Shown: positions 12,061 through 26,155, counted from the stretch's first letter. The stretch: DNA of 64,000 nucleotides from Corallium rubrum (GCA_964035015.1 OZ035998.1:17030260-17094259); one strand, 5' to 3'. Notes: a model not told the origin generated them from the sequence alone. Numbers and translations: made by a program.

Positions 12061-13285
12061 AGTTATGCTAATATATTTTTTTGTTTTACAATGCTTTCCT
12101 AGTAGTTTATGACCGATTTTAAGCACATCTTGATTTTTCTGAATGTTACGACATAAGAACATGATAAAGATTTAATTGTTTGAATTTGCATAAAACATAT
12201 ATAATAGTTCTTTTATTGTATGACTTCCAATAAAAATTTCTGGTGTGGATTTGGGTTCTTTTTTCTAAGACTGGAAACATTTGTATAAAGATATTTCTTT
12301 TTTCTGTTTTTCTATGACGGATATTTTTCTCGTAAGCAGTTCAAACATTCATAACGTGACCACGGTGACCACAATAATTCTTTCTCTTGAGTCTTGCTTG
12401 ACCTCCAGATCTTTAGGCCCCTTTTAGAAGGCCTTAGAACACAGCTATTTTTCCCCCCGATTTCTTTCTAAGGAAAGTTATGAAGGCTTATGCATGAAAG
12501 CAGAGTAGCCTGGCCTGGTGGCAAATTTAAGGCCGGGAAGTTCCACATTGTTGCAGCTGTAGCATCCTTCTTCTGAAGCCTCTGGAGTGCCGTCCCAAAG
12601 TTCGAGAAAGGCTCGGATTCTATTCCTAACCGAAAACCGCGTGAAAAAAGTAATGATTTTCCGCCACCGCACGATAATTTCTTCGCCGTAAACCGCCACG
12701 AAAATGGAGATATATCCGCAATCCGACCCCCAAAAAGGCGAAAACCGCCTAAAAAAGATTGAAGCCAAATGAAGCCAAATGCAAAATGGGGTTATTCACA
12801 TCAACTGAGCTATCAAAAGCTTCTTGTTATCAACCTTGCAGCAAATTGTTGGGAACATCATTGGTACAAAAACATTATTTTATTAGAAAAACTGATGCAG
12901 ATTGCCTTTTCAGTTGCGCGTGTCTATATAAGCACCGCGTTCACTTGTAATCGATCGTACCGAAAGAGAAGATATGCATGGTTTTAAAACGATCAACTTT
13001 GGTATAGGAATGAAGTTCTTGCTTACTTTAATCCATCTTAGCACGATAAACCATGTTTTCTATTGTAATGACTTATATTCTAGATGAGCAGTTGTTATTT
13101 GAGATGATTTGAGGTCGTTGTGGTTAAATATACCGCCGCCATCTTTTTTCGACTAGTCACTGATATTACCAGTGAGCGGTCATATGATAGGCGAAGTCAC
13201 AATTAACAAATTAAGCGTACGCGGCCGCCCTGTACAACCCCGACCGTTATTGTTATGATGAACAAATTTAAATGATAACAACTAT
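12061..13285. other. No feature recognised
   Basis: A 10-bp tandem GAAGCCAAAT pair is at 12763-12780. An open frame on the minus strand (12478-12768) has no recognisable domain and no splice context. Confidence 0.45.
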
Positions 13286-13437
13286 TAAACTGGTTTTCCA
13301 CTAGGCGACGTTTTCGCGCGAAGCGACTTTTTCTTTTGTCTCATGAGCTCTGAGATGGAACTAATCAGAAATCTATTGAATTCAAACAAAAGAAAGTCGC
13401 TTCGCGCGAAAAAATCACCTATTGAAAACCGGCTTTA
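13286..13437. mobile_element. MITE with GGTTTTCCACTAGGCGAC ends
   Basis: AACTGGTTTTCCACTAGGCG and CGCGCGAAGCGACTTTTTCT on the left are mirrored by AAGTCGCTTCGCGCG and TGAAAACCGGCTTT on the right. Related single ends are at about 18774-18845 and 35160-35295, so this is a multi-copy family. Confidence 0.7.
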
Positions 13438-13439
13438 CT

Positions 13440-14534
13440 GCGGTTGCCTTTATTTTGTCAACTTGCATCAGTAGAACTAATCATAAATTGGCAATCACGA
13501 GATCGTCTAATATGCGGTCACTATATAGTAAAAAAAATGTGCCCAAGGAACATGGTCACGGAATCGATTCTCATTTGTCTTTACCAGATCGAAAGCGAAT
13601 CTATATTGACTCAGTGTAACGTTAGCTGAGGGCTGCAGTATATGCGGGTTTAATGGCCAGAAACATATAGCCGTGAGGAATTTTTGTGTATGAGTGTCGT
13701 GCTCAAAAACTGACGTCTTCAGTACCTCTCAGTATTATCAGTGTCATGCACAGTATACTCACATTTTACCAGCAATTCCTGTAGTAGAGTTTGTTATCGG
13801 GACTACTGAGACGCCTGAAGTGTGTGGCTGACCTTGTCAGATTACGGTCGGGTTTCTGCGCCAAGACTACAATTGCATGTACTCTGACAGTACAAGTTGT
13901 ACACGTTAAGACATCATGAATACATATGATCGACCCGCCGTCACCGCGTATATGATATTTATGTTTACAATATAAAACGCCCTTATAACGTACTGTCTTG
14001 CCCTTGGCCTTGCGCTGACTGGCAGCGAATGCAGCTGCGCGTCCATGTACACACGATAAGATCGGCAAAACAGTTTTCAATATTTAAGTCATAGCATATC
14101 GCTTAAATCATTTTCCTGTCAACAATTGGATATAAACGAAAATGTATCTCTACAAGTCTTAAACTGAATCGTGAAAGCTACAGTTAAAACCAGTCAACGT
14201 GCTAAACATCACCAGAAATTTGGGTCATTTGTGCCGCCGCTCTCGGCCGATTCGCCTAATAATTAATTAATTATGTATTCTAAGCATCTTCTAAGGCGTG
14301 TGATTCTATTGTATTCTAGTGTTTCTCAATATTCAGGTCTTTGAGTATATATTGGTCACGTATGTATATATAGGTCACGTATGTATATATAAACAACCTG
14401 TAAACGACCACAAGAACTGTGAAATCAAGCAAGTTCAAACGCTTTTGGAAGTACTATATGCTAGGGACAACTGAGGATCTTTATGTGCTCTCGAAGTAGA
14501 CTGACTCATGCCGAATGCACCGCGACGGGCTAGG
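13440..14534. other. No feature recognised
   Basis: Contains only a 20-bp tandem pair (GGTCACGTATGTATATATA at about 14353-14390). A 104-codon minus-strand frame at 13766-14080 has no recognisable domain. Confidence 0.45.
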
Positions 14535-14718
14535 TGTTAGGAATTCAAGGCTCAGCTTCGTAGATTTTCCACATTTATTACTTAACAAGGACGGTTACAA
14601 ACACATTTACTAATAATACTGTTTTCGACACAAAATTCACTTCTCTCAAAGACTTCACTCGTGGTCGAAGGAACTCGTTCCAGGCTCTTCTCGTTCTCAC
14701 TCTTTCACATCTCTTACA
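14535..14718 (-). repeat. 3' LTR of the BEL/Pao element
   Basis: On the minus strand the sequence runs from TGTAAGAGATGTG to GAATTCCTAACA, giving TG...CA ends, directly after the polypurine tract ATTAAGGGGGGAG. An AATAAA signal lies inside. At 184 bp it is short but plausible for the group. No matching 5' copy is visible in the window. Confidence 0.7.
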
Positions 14719-17700
14719 CTCCCCCCTTAATCGATGCGAATGCTAAATCGATTAACAAGAATATTAACGTCATAACGTGCCATTCGGCTTACTGTATAAT
14801 GTAAATATAGTTTATTTAAGTGCGTCTATCCACTGCTGTCTACGTTCATCTGCTACAACAGCGGCCTTCCTTCTTGGCCTTTCAGTTTCTTTGGGTTTGG
14901 TTTGGACTACACCCTGAGTTTCGTCATCTTCCTTAGTTTCCTGGTTCTTTCTGTCCTCCTTGTCTTGCTCCTCTTGCTTCAAATCGTTTATCTCTAAAGG
15001 TATCAACTTCTGTACTGGTCTCTTCAGTATACTAGGTTGCATTCTCTGGTTGGTGACTCTAACCTTGGCTCCTCTCACTTCATTGTCCTTGCCCTTAATG
15101 AGTTCTTCAATCCGTCCAAGTCTCCAGGTTGCTCTGGCAGTGTCGTGAATAACAACTACATCGCCCACTGACACTTTTCTTGCACTGCCTTGACCCGCTT
15201 TCCGGCGATGTGACTCTCTGAGTTCTAAAAGATACTCTTGTTTCCATCTCTTCCTCAAGATCGTAACTCTCACAAGTCTCTGGAACGAACTGTACCTTTC
15301 ACACGTGATGATCTTGGCTATATTGCATTCATTTTCGACGTCTACTCTTTCCAATTTCTTTCGATCAATGCTCTTCATTTCTCGTGTACACTCTGTTGGG
15401 ATGTCTTCACTGAAATGTTCTTGGACTATTTCTGGATTGCTTTCGTTCGTTAACCACTCCGGTCCACAGTTCCACAATTCACCCTTAATAAGATTAGATG
15501 GTGTCATTCCTCTAGATGGAACATGGATCTGCTGGATTCTGGCTTCCTGGACAATGCTTCCACGAAGTGACTGAGGTAAGCTCTCGAATTTCGTTGACTC
15601 GGTTTTGAACGAACTGTTTCCATTCTTTATCAAGTTGCGTTATCCAATAAAGCGAGACTTTGGAATCGTTCCAAAATGTAGAGGCTTCTAGGGTCATCAC
15701 AGACGCAAGGGCATTTTCGACGCTCACGATCAATCTTGCCAGCAAGAGAGCAGAAAGTAGTTCTAACCGAGGTATCGACTGTCTTTCTAGGGGAGAGACT
15801 CTGGTTTTTGATGTTACAAAGCTTACGTGAGTACCATTCGATGTGTGTATCTTGAGATAAACTACTGCGGCGTAGGCTCTCATTGATGCATCGCAGAACC
15901 CGTGTAACGAGCACGATGTTACTTCTTCTCTGACAGTAGCCAAATAATATCTTGGAAATGTCATCGTTTGAAGTTTCCCAAGTTCTTCAATCAATTTCCG
16001 CCAGACTGCTTTCGAGGTTTCATCCAATAGTGTGTCCCATTCGACTTTGTTTTCGTGAAGACCTTGAAATAATATCTTGAATTGAATTGAATGGTGATGG
16101 GTGACAGGAAGCCAACAGGATCATATATGCTACTGGCCACTCCAACAACATTTCTCTTGGTTGGCTCACAACTCTTCGCGCTGTCAACGATGTCCTTTAG
16201 GTCGAAAACGAAACAGTCTTCCTCAGGGTTCCATCGTAGCCCAAGGGCTTTCTTTTCCCTTTGGTCTGTTATCGTTGTGGTATTTCCTATGGTACTCTTC
16301 GTAAAAGATTCGTCTGCACATTCGACTGCTCGCTCCTGACTCTGTTGGTTAGTAGAGGTCTCGCCATGAAGGTAGTTTGCGCACTGTGGATGGATTTCTT
16401 TTGTTTCTGCAGCTGGTATATGTTGGACTCGTTGGCGTTGATCTTGCTCATTAGGTCCTTTGAATTGGACATGAATTTCCGTAGGTTAAAGCCTCCTTCT
16501 GCTAGCCTCAATTTCGATTTCAGATATAATTCGTAAGTCTCTTGTACGTCGTCGCTCCCGGCGCTGAGATAATCGACATAGATGTTGTTAAGGAATTTCT
16601 CCACGAACTCTGGGTCTGTCGGTTCATATACTTGCGGATGTGATGGTCAATTGTCGCGTTGAGCAAAAATGGGCTCGAGGAAACGCCGAAGACCACTCTG
16701 GTGAATCGCAAAACGACGATTTTCGGATTCTTGCTTGCAATGTCGTCTACCCAAATGAATCGTAAAGCATCTCTGTCCTCCGGAGATATTGACACCATTA
16801 GGAAGGCTTTCTCGATGTCACCTATGAGGGCCGTCTTAAAGCTTCTAAATCGCAGTAAGATGTCGAATATATTCTTTGATAACGATGGCCCAGTGTATAA
16901 GCAGCTGTTTAGCGAGACTCCGTCAGATTTCGGCGATGCGTCGTAGACAGTTCGCATGCGTGTGGTTCTTTGTCTCGTCGTATAACAGCGTGGTGGGGCA
17001 GATAGTGAACTTTGCCAGCTTCACTTGCTGAACCTGGATCTATTTGCTCTATGATTCCTTGCTTTAGTTGATCTTTGATGACGCTATCGTATTCTTCAAG
17101 TATTTCTGGAGTTTGCCTCAGGCGGTGAAATAAAGAGTGGAAACGGTGCAGGCTGGATTCGTAGTTGTCAGGCAACAGTGGGTGAGATGGTTTCCAGGGG
17201 AGGTGAACTTCATACCTTCCATTCTTGTGTGAAATCGTGTCCGTAAAGTTCTCATACACAGATGGTTCGTCCGGTTGAATTCCAAGAGACTCTAACTCCC
17301 AGAATATTCTTGAGGTCGTCGTCAAGTATCCGGTTGGTGTCCACTGGTACTGTTGCACATCTCAAGACGTGGGTACTCGCCAAGTTTACCATGGAAATGC
17401 TTTCTCCTGGGCCACCTTCGACTGGCCCAGAAAGGACCCAACCCAATTTGGTGTTTATTGCTGTAGGCCCAGATTCTCCTCTAACTACTTCACCAGTAAC
17501 CAGGTTCCAGTATTGATCTGATCCAACCAGTATATCACCGGAGCAACCTCTTCTGCACTGTATTCATCTGCTAATTCAAGGGAAGCTAGGTGGCTGTACT
17601 TGCTTTGGGAAATTTGTGTCTTCTGGTGGTTGAGTGGTGCACAGATCATAGGAACACAATAAGCATTGAGGGTGATAGGTTTGTTGACTTTACTACCAAG

Positions 17701-17960
17701 GCACAGCTGTACAACGTCACAGACTTCAGTTGTTTCATTGTCTGAACCAAAGGTCTTGATCATTAGTGATTCGGATTTCAGTGTAGGAAGAATTAACTTG
17801 TTCTTTAACTATCCAGAATTACTCTTGCTTTGATGGTATTACCTGGGGTGTTCGCATTAAACACTTCAGCTTGGGCTGTTTGAAGGAGAATGGATGTCAC
17901 TGCATTAACGTAAGCCACATGGGTTTTCTCTTGAGTTGGTAATTCTTGGGTTGGTAGTTG
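14535..17960 (-). mobile_element. Broken BEL/Pao LTR retrotransposon
   Basis: On the minus strand, parts occur in the usual BEL/Pao order: a retropepsin-like region with ILDS (about 17960-17480), a segment N-terminal to the reverse transcriptase (about 17360-17000), a reverse transcriptase (RTVYDASPKSDGVSLN, GDIEKAFLMV; about 16960-16300), an RNase H region ([17 protein letters not shown]; about 16030-15500) and a C-terminal DUF5641-like tail (SVGDVVVIHDTARATWRLGR; about 15500-14812). A purine tract and one LTR follow. The coding part has several breaks, so it is a fossil. No gag region or second LTR is recognised, so LTR-based dating is impossible; several breaks suggest it is not recent. 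Confidence 0.9.
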
Positions 17961-18330
17961 TTTTTTTCTCGCCCTTAGTTTTTTTCCCGCGCTTAGTTTT
18001 TTTCTCCGCGCTTAGTTTTTTTTCCCGCGCTTAGGTTTTTTTTACTCGCCCTTAGTTTTTTTTCTCGCCCTTAGTTTTTCTCCGACTTTTTCGACCCCTG
18101 AATATCATGTCGCAGACTCAATGCACGGGCAAAAACATGGCGAAATTAACCGAAGCAATCTTAAACCACTCACCACAGGGGTAATTATACTAAATCGTTT
18201 GAATATTTTTCGTATGGAGCTATTATTGCTTGCTGGCTCATTCCTACAATTGGAAGGTTTCTACAAGTGTCTTGAATCTTGAATCTTGAGAAAAAAAACT
18301 AAGGGCGAGAAAAAAAACTAAGCACGATAT
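17960..18330. repeat. Inverted poly-T / CGCCCTTAG array
   Basis: At 17965-18090 a unit like TTTTTTTCTCGCCCTTAG is repeated about six times with CCGCGCTTAG variants. At 18288-18330 two units occur inverted (AAAAAAACTAAGGGCGAGAA). The ~200 bp between is unique. It abuts the truncated end of the BEL/Pao element and could be the subterminal array of a foldback transposon. Confidence 0.65.
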
Positions 18331-21300
18331 TGGTAAAATCAAGCACAAAATTAGTATGGGACTAATCGGGCTCCGTACCATGTAAGTATCGCAAACGTAA
18401 TTACTAAATTATTTTAGATTAGTACGATAGCAAAATATGTAAGCAAATATGTTGTAAGAAAAACAGTGCCTCTTTTCAATTATATTCTATAATTGTGGTG
18501 TCACTGTTTATGCTGTGTTTGTATATGCGTACGCAATTATTCGCTCGCCTGGATAAACTTATACGCTATATTTTAAGGTATGCGAGTGCGTCAAGTCTGT
18601 CATACATGTGGAACGTCACAGCCACGAAGGTCGTTGAGCTAATAAGGCTACAAACACGCAACTTGATACGCCCAAATTTTCAATTAATCATAGCTATGAA
18701 TTAATTAAGTGTGTGAATTGTTTTGCAATTGACACGATGGCTGGCTAGACAAATAATACTCATTCCGCCTTAAGCTGGATTTCCACAAGGCGTAAAATGT
18801 CGCGCGCTCGACATGTTTCTTTTGTCTTTTGTCTTGTGAGTTTTCAAGTGGAACGAAGCAGACTAAACTATTCAATTTGTGCAATAGAAAAATGGAGACA
18901 GTCTACGGACTTTAAATAGAGTGCTCAATATCTTAAAGGATAGAGCGAATGAAAATAAATAATAAAATGCGGTTGTGGTTACTCGGAGTTTCACGCCCGT
19001 GGACGATCTTCAGACAACAACCTGTTTTGACTATTCATTAAAATGTGGGTTGATATGTCATTGTTCTGCTTGGTGCGCTTGGTGTTACTTATGCGAAATT
19101 TACTCCTGTGGCAACATTTTGAAAATATTTCAGTTCTTTTGTTGAGGAGATGATTTTTGTCGGCTTTCATAATAAATAATTTTTCTTCCATGCTCGCGCG
19201 CGTTTTAGAATAGACCAATTCGGCATTAGGCAGAGTGAAAAAGATGAATTTGTTCCACAACAACCATGCGAATGAAAGATATTGAAGTAAATTGAACAAT
19301 ATATTGTTGAAATAATGTCAATGATGCTTTTAGTCACACTATTCTTGACGTTGTCATGTGTAGCCGACCAACATAATTTTGTTTGTTTGTCTGTCGGCAT
19401 TATAGGCTACATAAAAGAAATACTTGTTTAGCGTCCACCTATTTCAATTTTTCCAGGTCGATCGGGAGGGAGGTGTTTTTCTTGTATGTTTCTTTTTTCT
19501 TTTTTCCATACAGGGGCACCGCTCTCATCTATACTATAATGGTGTTTCAAAAACGTACTACAGCCTCCCTAGCTTGGCCACACAGCTATCACAAATGCCA
19601 TTGGTAGTCTAACAAAGACGTATTTGTTTTCACTCACTCATGTTTTATTCAACAGAAAACGAGTCAAGGTTTATAATAACTTAATGCGCAGGCGTGGAAC
19701 GTGTAAGGGTCTGGGTACGAGAATAAGTCCCGGTCTGAGCCCGTTTTAATACTACAGGTAAAACGTTGTTTTGGGAGTTTTTGCACTAAATTTATAGGGT
19801 TTTTTGAAAAATAAAAAATAAAAACAATTTGGAGGTCGGGGGCTTTTCTCAGGTCGGGTGGGGAAGCTAAACAAGTAAATTTTTTTATGGCCTTACGTCA
19901 TCCATATATGAGCTCGAGCCTTCGATACTCGGTGGTTCAGCTTCTCAAAGTTCTTTCTCGACAGAAAATTCACGCTAAGAACAAATACATCATGTCTTTA
20001 CTTTCTCGTTGAATGAAGTATTCATCAAGGCCATTAAGGTTTCAGTGGCCAGTCTCCAGGAAAACAGTGCTCTTTCATGAGTTTATCAGCGCTGTTAACA
20101 CAAACTATTCCAGTTATCGACAGGAACTCGACAACCATCGACGGTGTCTTAGACTTAGTACAAAGAGACAACATGTTCTTAACAATGATCGCATCGCAAT
20201 TCAGCCGCTGGCTGCGAGTAAGGATGATTAGCCCCCAGTCCTTTATTCTTTAAATTCTGTACTCTATAGTTATGACGCCAGAGACAATCATCGTCGCTCA
20301 CTAATATTAGTCTAGTTTTCATTGGTTGGTAGTTTTTACTCCCGTCAAGAGAAAAAGACTTGACTAAGAAACTGAAAACGTTATACTATTACCGGCATGC
20401 AAGTTCGTTGCAAATTACTTAACTATATGCATGTATGTTAACTTGCAGATAAATATACTTCAAGACTTTAGTCAAGTGATATTTGCAAGTCCAGTTTTCT
20501 ACACTCCCTTTCAGGTTCAACGTATATTACTCTCGTTCTTTCCGCCTTGCTTGGTATGCACTTTATTGTTGTGATATTACTTAACGCGATACAGAATATC
20601 ATGTAAATATACACTTACCGTTATTGTTATTTTTCAACTCAAAAAATGCTCATTTTTTGTTGGGATCAAACTAAACGAAAAATCAGAAACTTAGTAACCA
20701 AAGACAACAAACTAAAATGTGAAAATATTTTGCAGAATAAACGTTTTTGTCCGGTCATGCAGTCGTTTTGACGCTCACTTTATGACTGATTTACTCTCGA
20801 CGTGCAGATATTTCACGTGCACGAGGCTCTTTACAAAAAGCCATATTTCTGTGAACCCCCCTCCTCCTCATGTATTCAGTAGAATTTCTATTAGTGTAAA
20901 AAGGCTCCAAATTCCACACAACAAATTTCAGTTCAGGACAAGCTAAAACATCAAAAGCTAAAGGTACTGTCGGTTCCTCACGATAAAAATCATAATCTTA
21001 TAATTAAAAGATAAAAAATAAATGTGTAAAGAATCTGTGGTAAATATTAAATATTTCCAACTTCCTTGACAGGCAACTCTGTGGGCTGCTATTGGGAAGG
21101 GGTGAGAAAAACTCAGCTAGAGTGGGCAAATTTGCGTGGAATGGGAAAACCTGAGTGTCGTGGGCAACCTCGGGTCGCGTGAGAAAACTTGGGTGGAGTG
21201 GGAAAACTTGGGTGGAGTCACTGGAGTGGGCAAGAGAGAGTTGGGCCACAGACTGCACAGAGTTGCCTGTGGAGTAGGCTAAAGGTTTCCGTCTCAATAA

Positions 21301-24300
21301 CGAGGTAGCACTTTACTTGCGGTAGTAACTTCTAGTAATATACGTATATGATAACTGAATGTTGTTACAGCAACGCAGCGTAACAATTTGTACTTGACTT
21401 CATGCCTGGAACTCCCCGAGACAGAAACATTCACGCACCACGCGAGATTGATTTGCGCAGGCTGTAGCAGTCGATACACACTGCATGAGTGCATGTACAT
21501 TTATCAACATGTTTGTTATACTATTTGTTAAGAAAATAATAATCATATACAGCTATCTTTAAGTAAACAACCCCACAGAAGGCCGCGACGCTATATAGGA
21601 AATGCAACTAGCAAAATATTATGACATATAAAAATAAACTGAGTCATTAGTGCTACTAAAAATGATTATTATATGTTCACAGGTCGATCGACTCTGATCT
21701 GATTTCACATATAGTTCTACTGATCTTCTTTAATTAGAATATTGTACTGATGTATATGATGTATAACATAAAATACGGGTGACGAAGCTTTAAATTATAT
21801 GCCGTAGAGCTAGTGAGTCTAGTGTATAGAGATTGAGCAGGCTTCCGTTGTACAAAAGCCGATTATATATAGTCTACCTCAATTTTGTTTACTTTAGTTC
21901 GAGCCTTTGCGATGTCTTAAAAAAATTCAAAATTTGTATAACCTTTAGCTCTAGCTGATTGTCGGGAGGGATGAATTAATAGCATTGCGGATTTGGTCCT
22001 AAAAACCAGTGTGAATTTCGGTTCTAATCAAAATTTCTGTCGAATTTGCATTACTCTTGATCCTGTAAAAGTGCATGGTGGATATGGTGGATTGCGCATT
22101 TTAGAATAGTTGACCTTGGATTATGGATTTTTGCTTGTTATTTTCGGCTAACACTGAAACTAAGCGACACACGATACAGCGATACACGATACAACATTCT
22201 GGCTCTTATTCCTGTTTCTGATTGTAATGGGAGAAGGAGATGATCATAGACGAGAAACGTGCGAACAGTCGGAAAGTTCAACAAAACTGATATTACTGCC
22301 GATTAACAGATTTGATCAAAAAAATAGCGGATTGTCAGATTTTCGTAGCCCTACACTGAAAGGAATTAATTCAAATAGTTTATCCATTTGGAGGCTTCTT
22401 GATCGCAATTTCAGCTTTTTATCTAATTTCAGCTTTTCACATGTTCGGCTATTTTCACCATGTTTTTATTGAAGTACTTACAAACTAAAAAATATGCGGC
22501 ATCTGTTTTTCTCGGTTTTGACTCTTCCTTTCACCAAGTCAGCACTCCTGCATTCCCCTCACCATATTAATCTATTGAAGACACTAATCTAGGATAATGG
22601 ATATAAACTAATCGCCTTTTAGTTTTAAACAACCGAGCCGAACATGAATGAGAAAGTCTCTTATCCATGTTTAAAGGCTACTAAATTCGAAGCGTGAAAA
22701 CATGTATAAATCGCGCGCGGACTGCATGATCGAGTTGTGCATCGGATGTCATGCACAGAGAGCCAAGTAGCTAACTGCAGACAGTTCATTACTTGTCAGT
22801 ATATATAAAGTCGTACGTAAATTTCTATGTTGATGAAGCTTGTGGTCGGTAAATGGGAGCCATGGAACTAGTGCGTAGCCATATAGTAGGCACAATGGTG
22901 GATGCAGCTATAGTTCGTTGCCGAGACGTCTCCCTAATAACAAGAATCCTCCACGAACCTAAGTTCGAACACATAGATAATCAAGAAACGAACTTTACCA
23001 AGGCAAAGAGAATTGTCTGATAAGTCATTATAACAGCCAGGGTAAAATTATCAAGGTACCAAATGACTTCAGTGCAAATAAGAGTGCATGAAAGGGTTAA
23101 ATAACAGAATGTTTCACCACGAGTATAAGAAACGCAAATAACAGAAGCGCGATGCCTGTTTATTTGTCATTTAAGAAACGCTTTACTATAAAGGATGTTA
23201 GACATAGTGTAAAAAATGCATTTTAATACCTGATGTGACTTCTAATGTCGCCAAAACATAGATAATGCCCTCTCTGTGGCGTCCAAGTCCAATCGCTAAA
23301 AAACCGCAAAGTACTAGTGATTCCGAACGTACGATTGATAATTTCTAACGCACATCCTGAATATAATGCGGTCTCATGGCACCGCAATATTGCAACATTA
23401 TTGACTAGAGCTAAATAAGTGGGCGCGAAACTGCGTAGTTTGACTTCCTGCAGATGTTGAGTCGCTGAATTTTAATATTCAATCATTCCTAGTGGCTTTT
23501 CTTCTGCCTTTGATCTAAATTATTCAATGATTTTACGAAAATACTTATATTGTCACATAGAAGCGAGTACTTGCTGTAGTTATTTACTGAAGAATATTAG
23601 CGTAGATAACTATGCGTAGATATTAGCGAAGGAAACTCTCAGAAAATCAGACTGATTAACATATACGCAAGTAAAACGTACATTTTCCATTAATTATACG
23701 ATGCTGGGAATGTCATATATTAAAAACAAGAAGCTAATATGTATACTCACCCACAAAGGCTGATCAAGTTTTTACGAATAATGATCGTGATATACGTTTA
23801 GTACAAGAAAGTACTACAAGAAAACAAAATGCTTTAAGGTTGAGCTTGTAAACAATGGCATGCATCGCCTGTATAATAATATGGTAAAAATTCTCTGTTG
23901 ATTAATTGCCAGTAAAGTTTGCGCAAGCGTGACGTCAAACAGTCGAGCACTGGACTGAATAAAGATAAAACTGAACATGTTTACGGACTAGCTAGAAAAG
24001 AAACCTGCTGTGCTGTACAAATACCAATATTATATGTTAATGCTTCTCACAGCTGCGTGTTTTGACACAGCACGAACAATTTTACGTTAGTTAATTATTC
24101 ATTGAAGTGATTTGTTGGTTTATAATTCTGAAGATCTGTTTCAACTTCACAACTTACCGCAATGCCCTTGGCCTGCATCACTACCTTGTTTGCCTATTAC
24201 AAACACACACACACACAAATAACTCAAGGTAGTCAGAAAAGAAATATTTCAATAATTTTAAGGTCATTTCCAAAAAAGCGAAATCTATTTTCTTGCTCGA

Positions 24301-24860
24301 TTCTTAGCCGTATCTCGGGCCCCCGGTACGTATCTCTTCACGAAATCGCGGCTGTTTGCGGTTTAAAAAAATACACGTTTTCGACGGTAAAAGGTCGGTT
24401 TTCACGTCAGTCATTTACGTCTGCGATTCTCTGTTTGGGGTTTGCATTATCTCACGTATAAATGCTTCTAAGTATTTTTCTTTGATTTGCTACGAATTTT
24501 AAGAGCAACAAGCGAAGATTTTTGCCTTCTTCGTTGTTTAAAAGCAATGATGAACACTGTATATGGCAAGAAAATCAACATGGCGGATTCAACATACAAC
24601 TGAGTGACTGCTCTAATCAAAATAGAAAATCTATTTGTTTTGTTTGTTCTGGTGTAACAAGAAAATAGCTATTTATTAGCTTTGGAGTAATTCTTAATTT
24701 GTATTTCTTATTGTTCATATAGTTCGTTTTTTTCTGCAGTAGTGATTATTGTAAACTTTACATTAATCATAGAGGTTTCAAACTAAATGTACAAATTGTC
24801 CCAACTTCTAACACCAAACGCCAAACCACGTGGTAAACGTGGTAAACGTGGAACTAAAGG
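18331..24860. other. Large interval with little recognisable content
   Basis: Apart from a partial MITE end (18774-18845) and a short GGGTGGAGTGGG minisatellite (about 21170-21235), I see no gene, RNA or element here. Open frames at 19383-19612, 20013-20231, 21004-21500 and 22227-22472 are short, without domains or convincing splice partners. Diverged repeats or regulatory DNA cannot be excluded. Confidence 0.4.
21171..21235. repeat. Short minisatellite, GGGTGGAGTGGG unit
   Basis: About three units of AAAACTTGGGTGGAGTGGG, more diverged on the left. Confidence 0.6.
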
Positions 24861-24868
24861 TCTCACCA

Positions 24869-25290
24869 GTCAATTCGCTGATCGACGTGTGATGCGGAAA
24901 TAGACTGGCACGAGCGTACGTTTGAAGAAAATTCGAGGAAAACAGCAATTCGTATATCGGAAGATTATCACTATTTTTTCAACCAGTTGTATTCTCAATG
25001 TTGAAAGCTTTGGTACCTTATCTTCACTACATTAGTGTCATCCAACTCAACCTTGAAATATTTTTTAAATCTGCTTTGCTAGCCATATGTACGTTTTTGT
25101 TTTAATTTTATTTCAATTTTAATGCTTTATACCGATTTATACCTAGCTAGTTTAATAACCTTCTGATACCCAAGCAAGAAATTGTTGCTGAGGAAAAGAT
25201 TCATCATGAGCCATCAACCATTGTAACAACCGCTGACCGGTAAATATCAATAGGCTTCCGCATCACACGTCGATCAGCTTTCCCATTGCC
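24869..25290. repeat. Inverted repeat pair with GATCGACGTGTGATGCGG
   Basis: GCTGATCGACGTGTGATGCG at 24880-24899 is mirrored by CGCATCACACGTCGATCAGC at 25259-25278. The arms are about 28 bp. It may delimit a small element or be leftovers of one. Confidence 0.55.
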
Positions 25291-25304
25291 GCGGCACCGC
25301 CCAG

Positions 25305-25312
25305 TATATAAG
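25305..25312 (+). promoter_or_regulatory. Possible TATA box (TATATAAG)
   Basis: TATATAAGCGGC lies in a short GC-rich patch, with an octamer-like ATTTGCAT at 25321-25328. In minus orientation the octamer precedes TTATATA, as in some histone and snRNA promoters. No gene was found downstream on either strand, so this may be chance. Confidence 0.2.
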
Positions 25313-26149
25313 CGGCCCGATTTGCATCAATTACAAACGTTCTTGCGCATTTTCAGCAGGCATATATTACTGGGATTATTGCATGATTTACTCGGTCAGT
25401 ACAAAATGTAGCCTGCGTGCAAAGCTAGCAGTTTTAAGGATTTGGATCGTCGGCTATGGCTTGTTTGAGTGGCCCATATTAGAATTTGAAGATTTAGAGG
25501 GAAATCCGCTGACCCAAATGTATGACACATGACCGGAATAGTTGGCGATGGTTTTTTGTCCAATATTTTCCCGTGATTTATGCAGTCATTTATAATTATA
25601 CAGCCAAATTATGATGTCCAGCGCCATTAAAAATTTGAAATTGCGTTCCTTCAATTAGTTCAATACTGAAATTGCTTGCGTTAGTTTATGAAATTTTGAA
25701 AAACCGGTTTTGCGGTTTAACCGGGGATTTTTCGGACGGTTTGGCGGTTTTTATTTCAATCAAAACAGCCCAAGCTTAGTCAGAATGCAGTAAAGATTAT
25801 TAATATATAAATAGCCTACGAACAAGATAGACCCTTTTAAAAATTAGGCAGCTTACTTCTACAGCAAGAACTACAAAACAATGCAAACTCCAAATGTTTA
25901 GAAGGAGGGTATCATATTCATGTGTATATTTATATAATTCACGAATCTTTTACAGAAAACACAGAGTAATAGCCAGATTAATAATTAACAATTGCATAAA
26001 AAGCGAGTTAAGACTTAAAAGTTACACATCCTATGCTTGTGTTTATCGAGAAAAATTTATCATTACTCCATTAAAAATAATCAATGTTTCAAACGACAAC
26101 TCAGAGCATTAGGTTCTAGATAACTCGAGTATAGTGCTGTTTGTAGAAG

Positions 26150-26155
26150 TTTATT
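26150..26155 (-). terminator. AATAAA polyadenylation signal of the minicollagen
   Basis: AATAAA on the minus strand, 77 bp past the stop codon of the minicollagen gene and the first such hexamer downstream of it. Confidence 0.65.
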
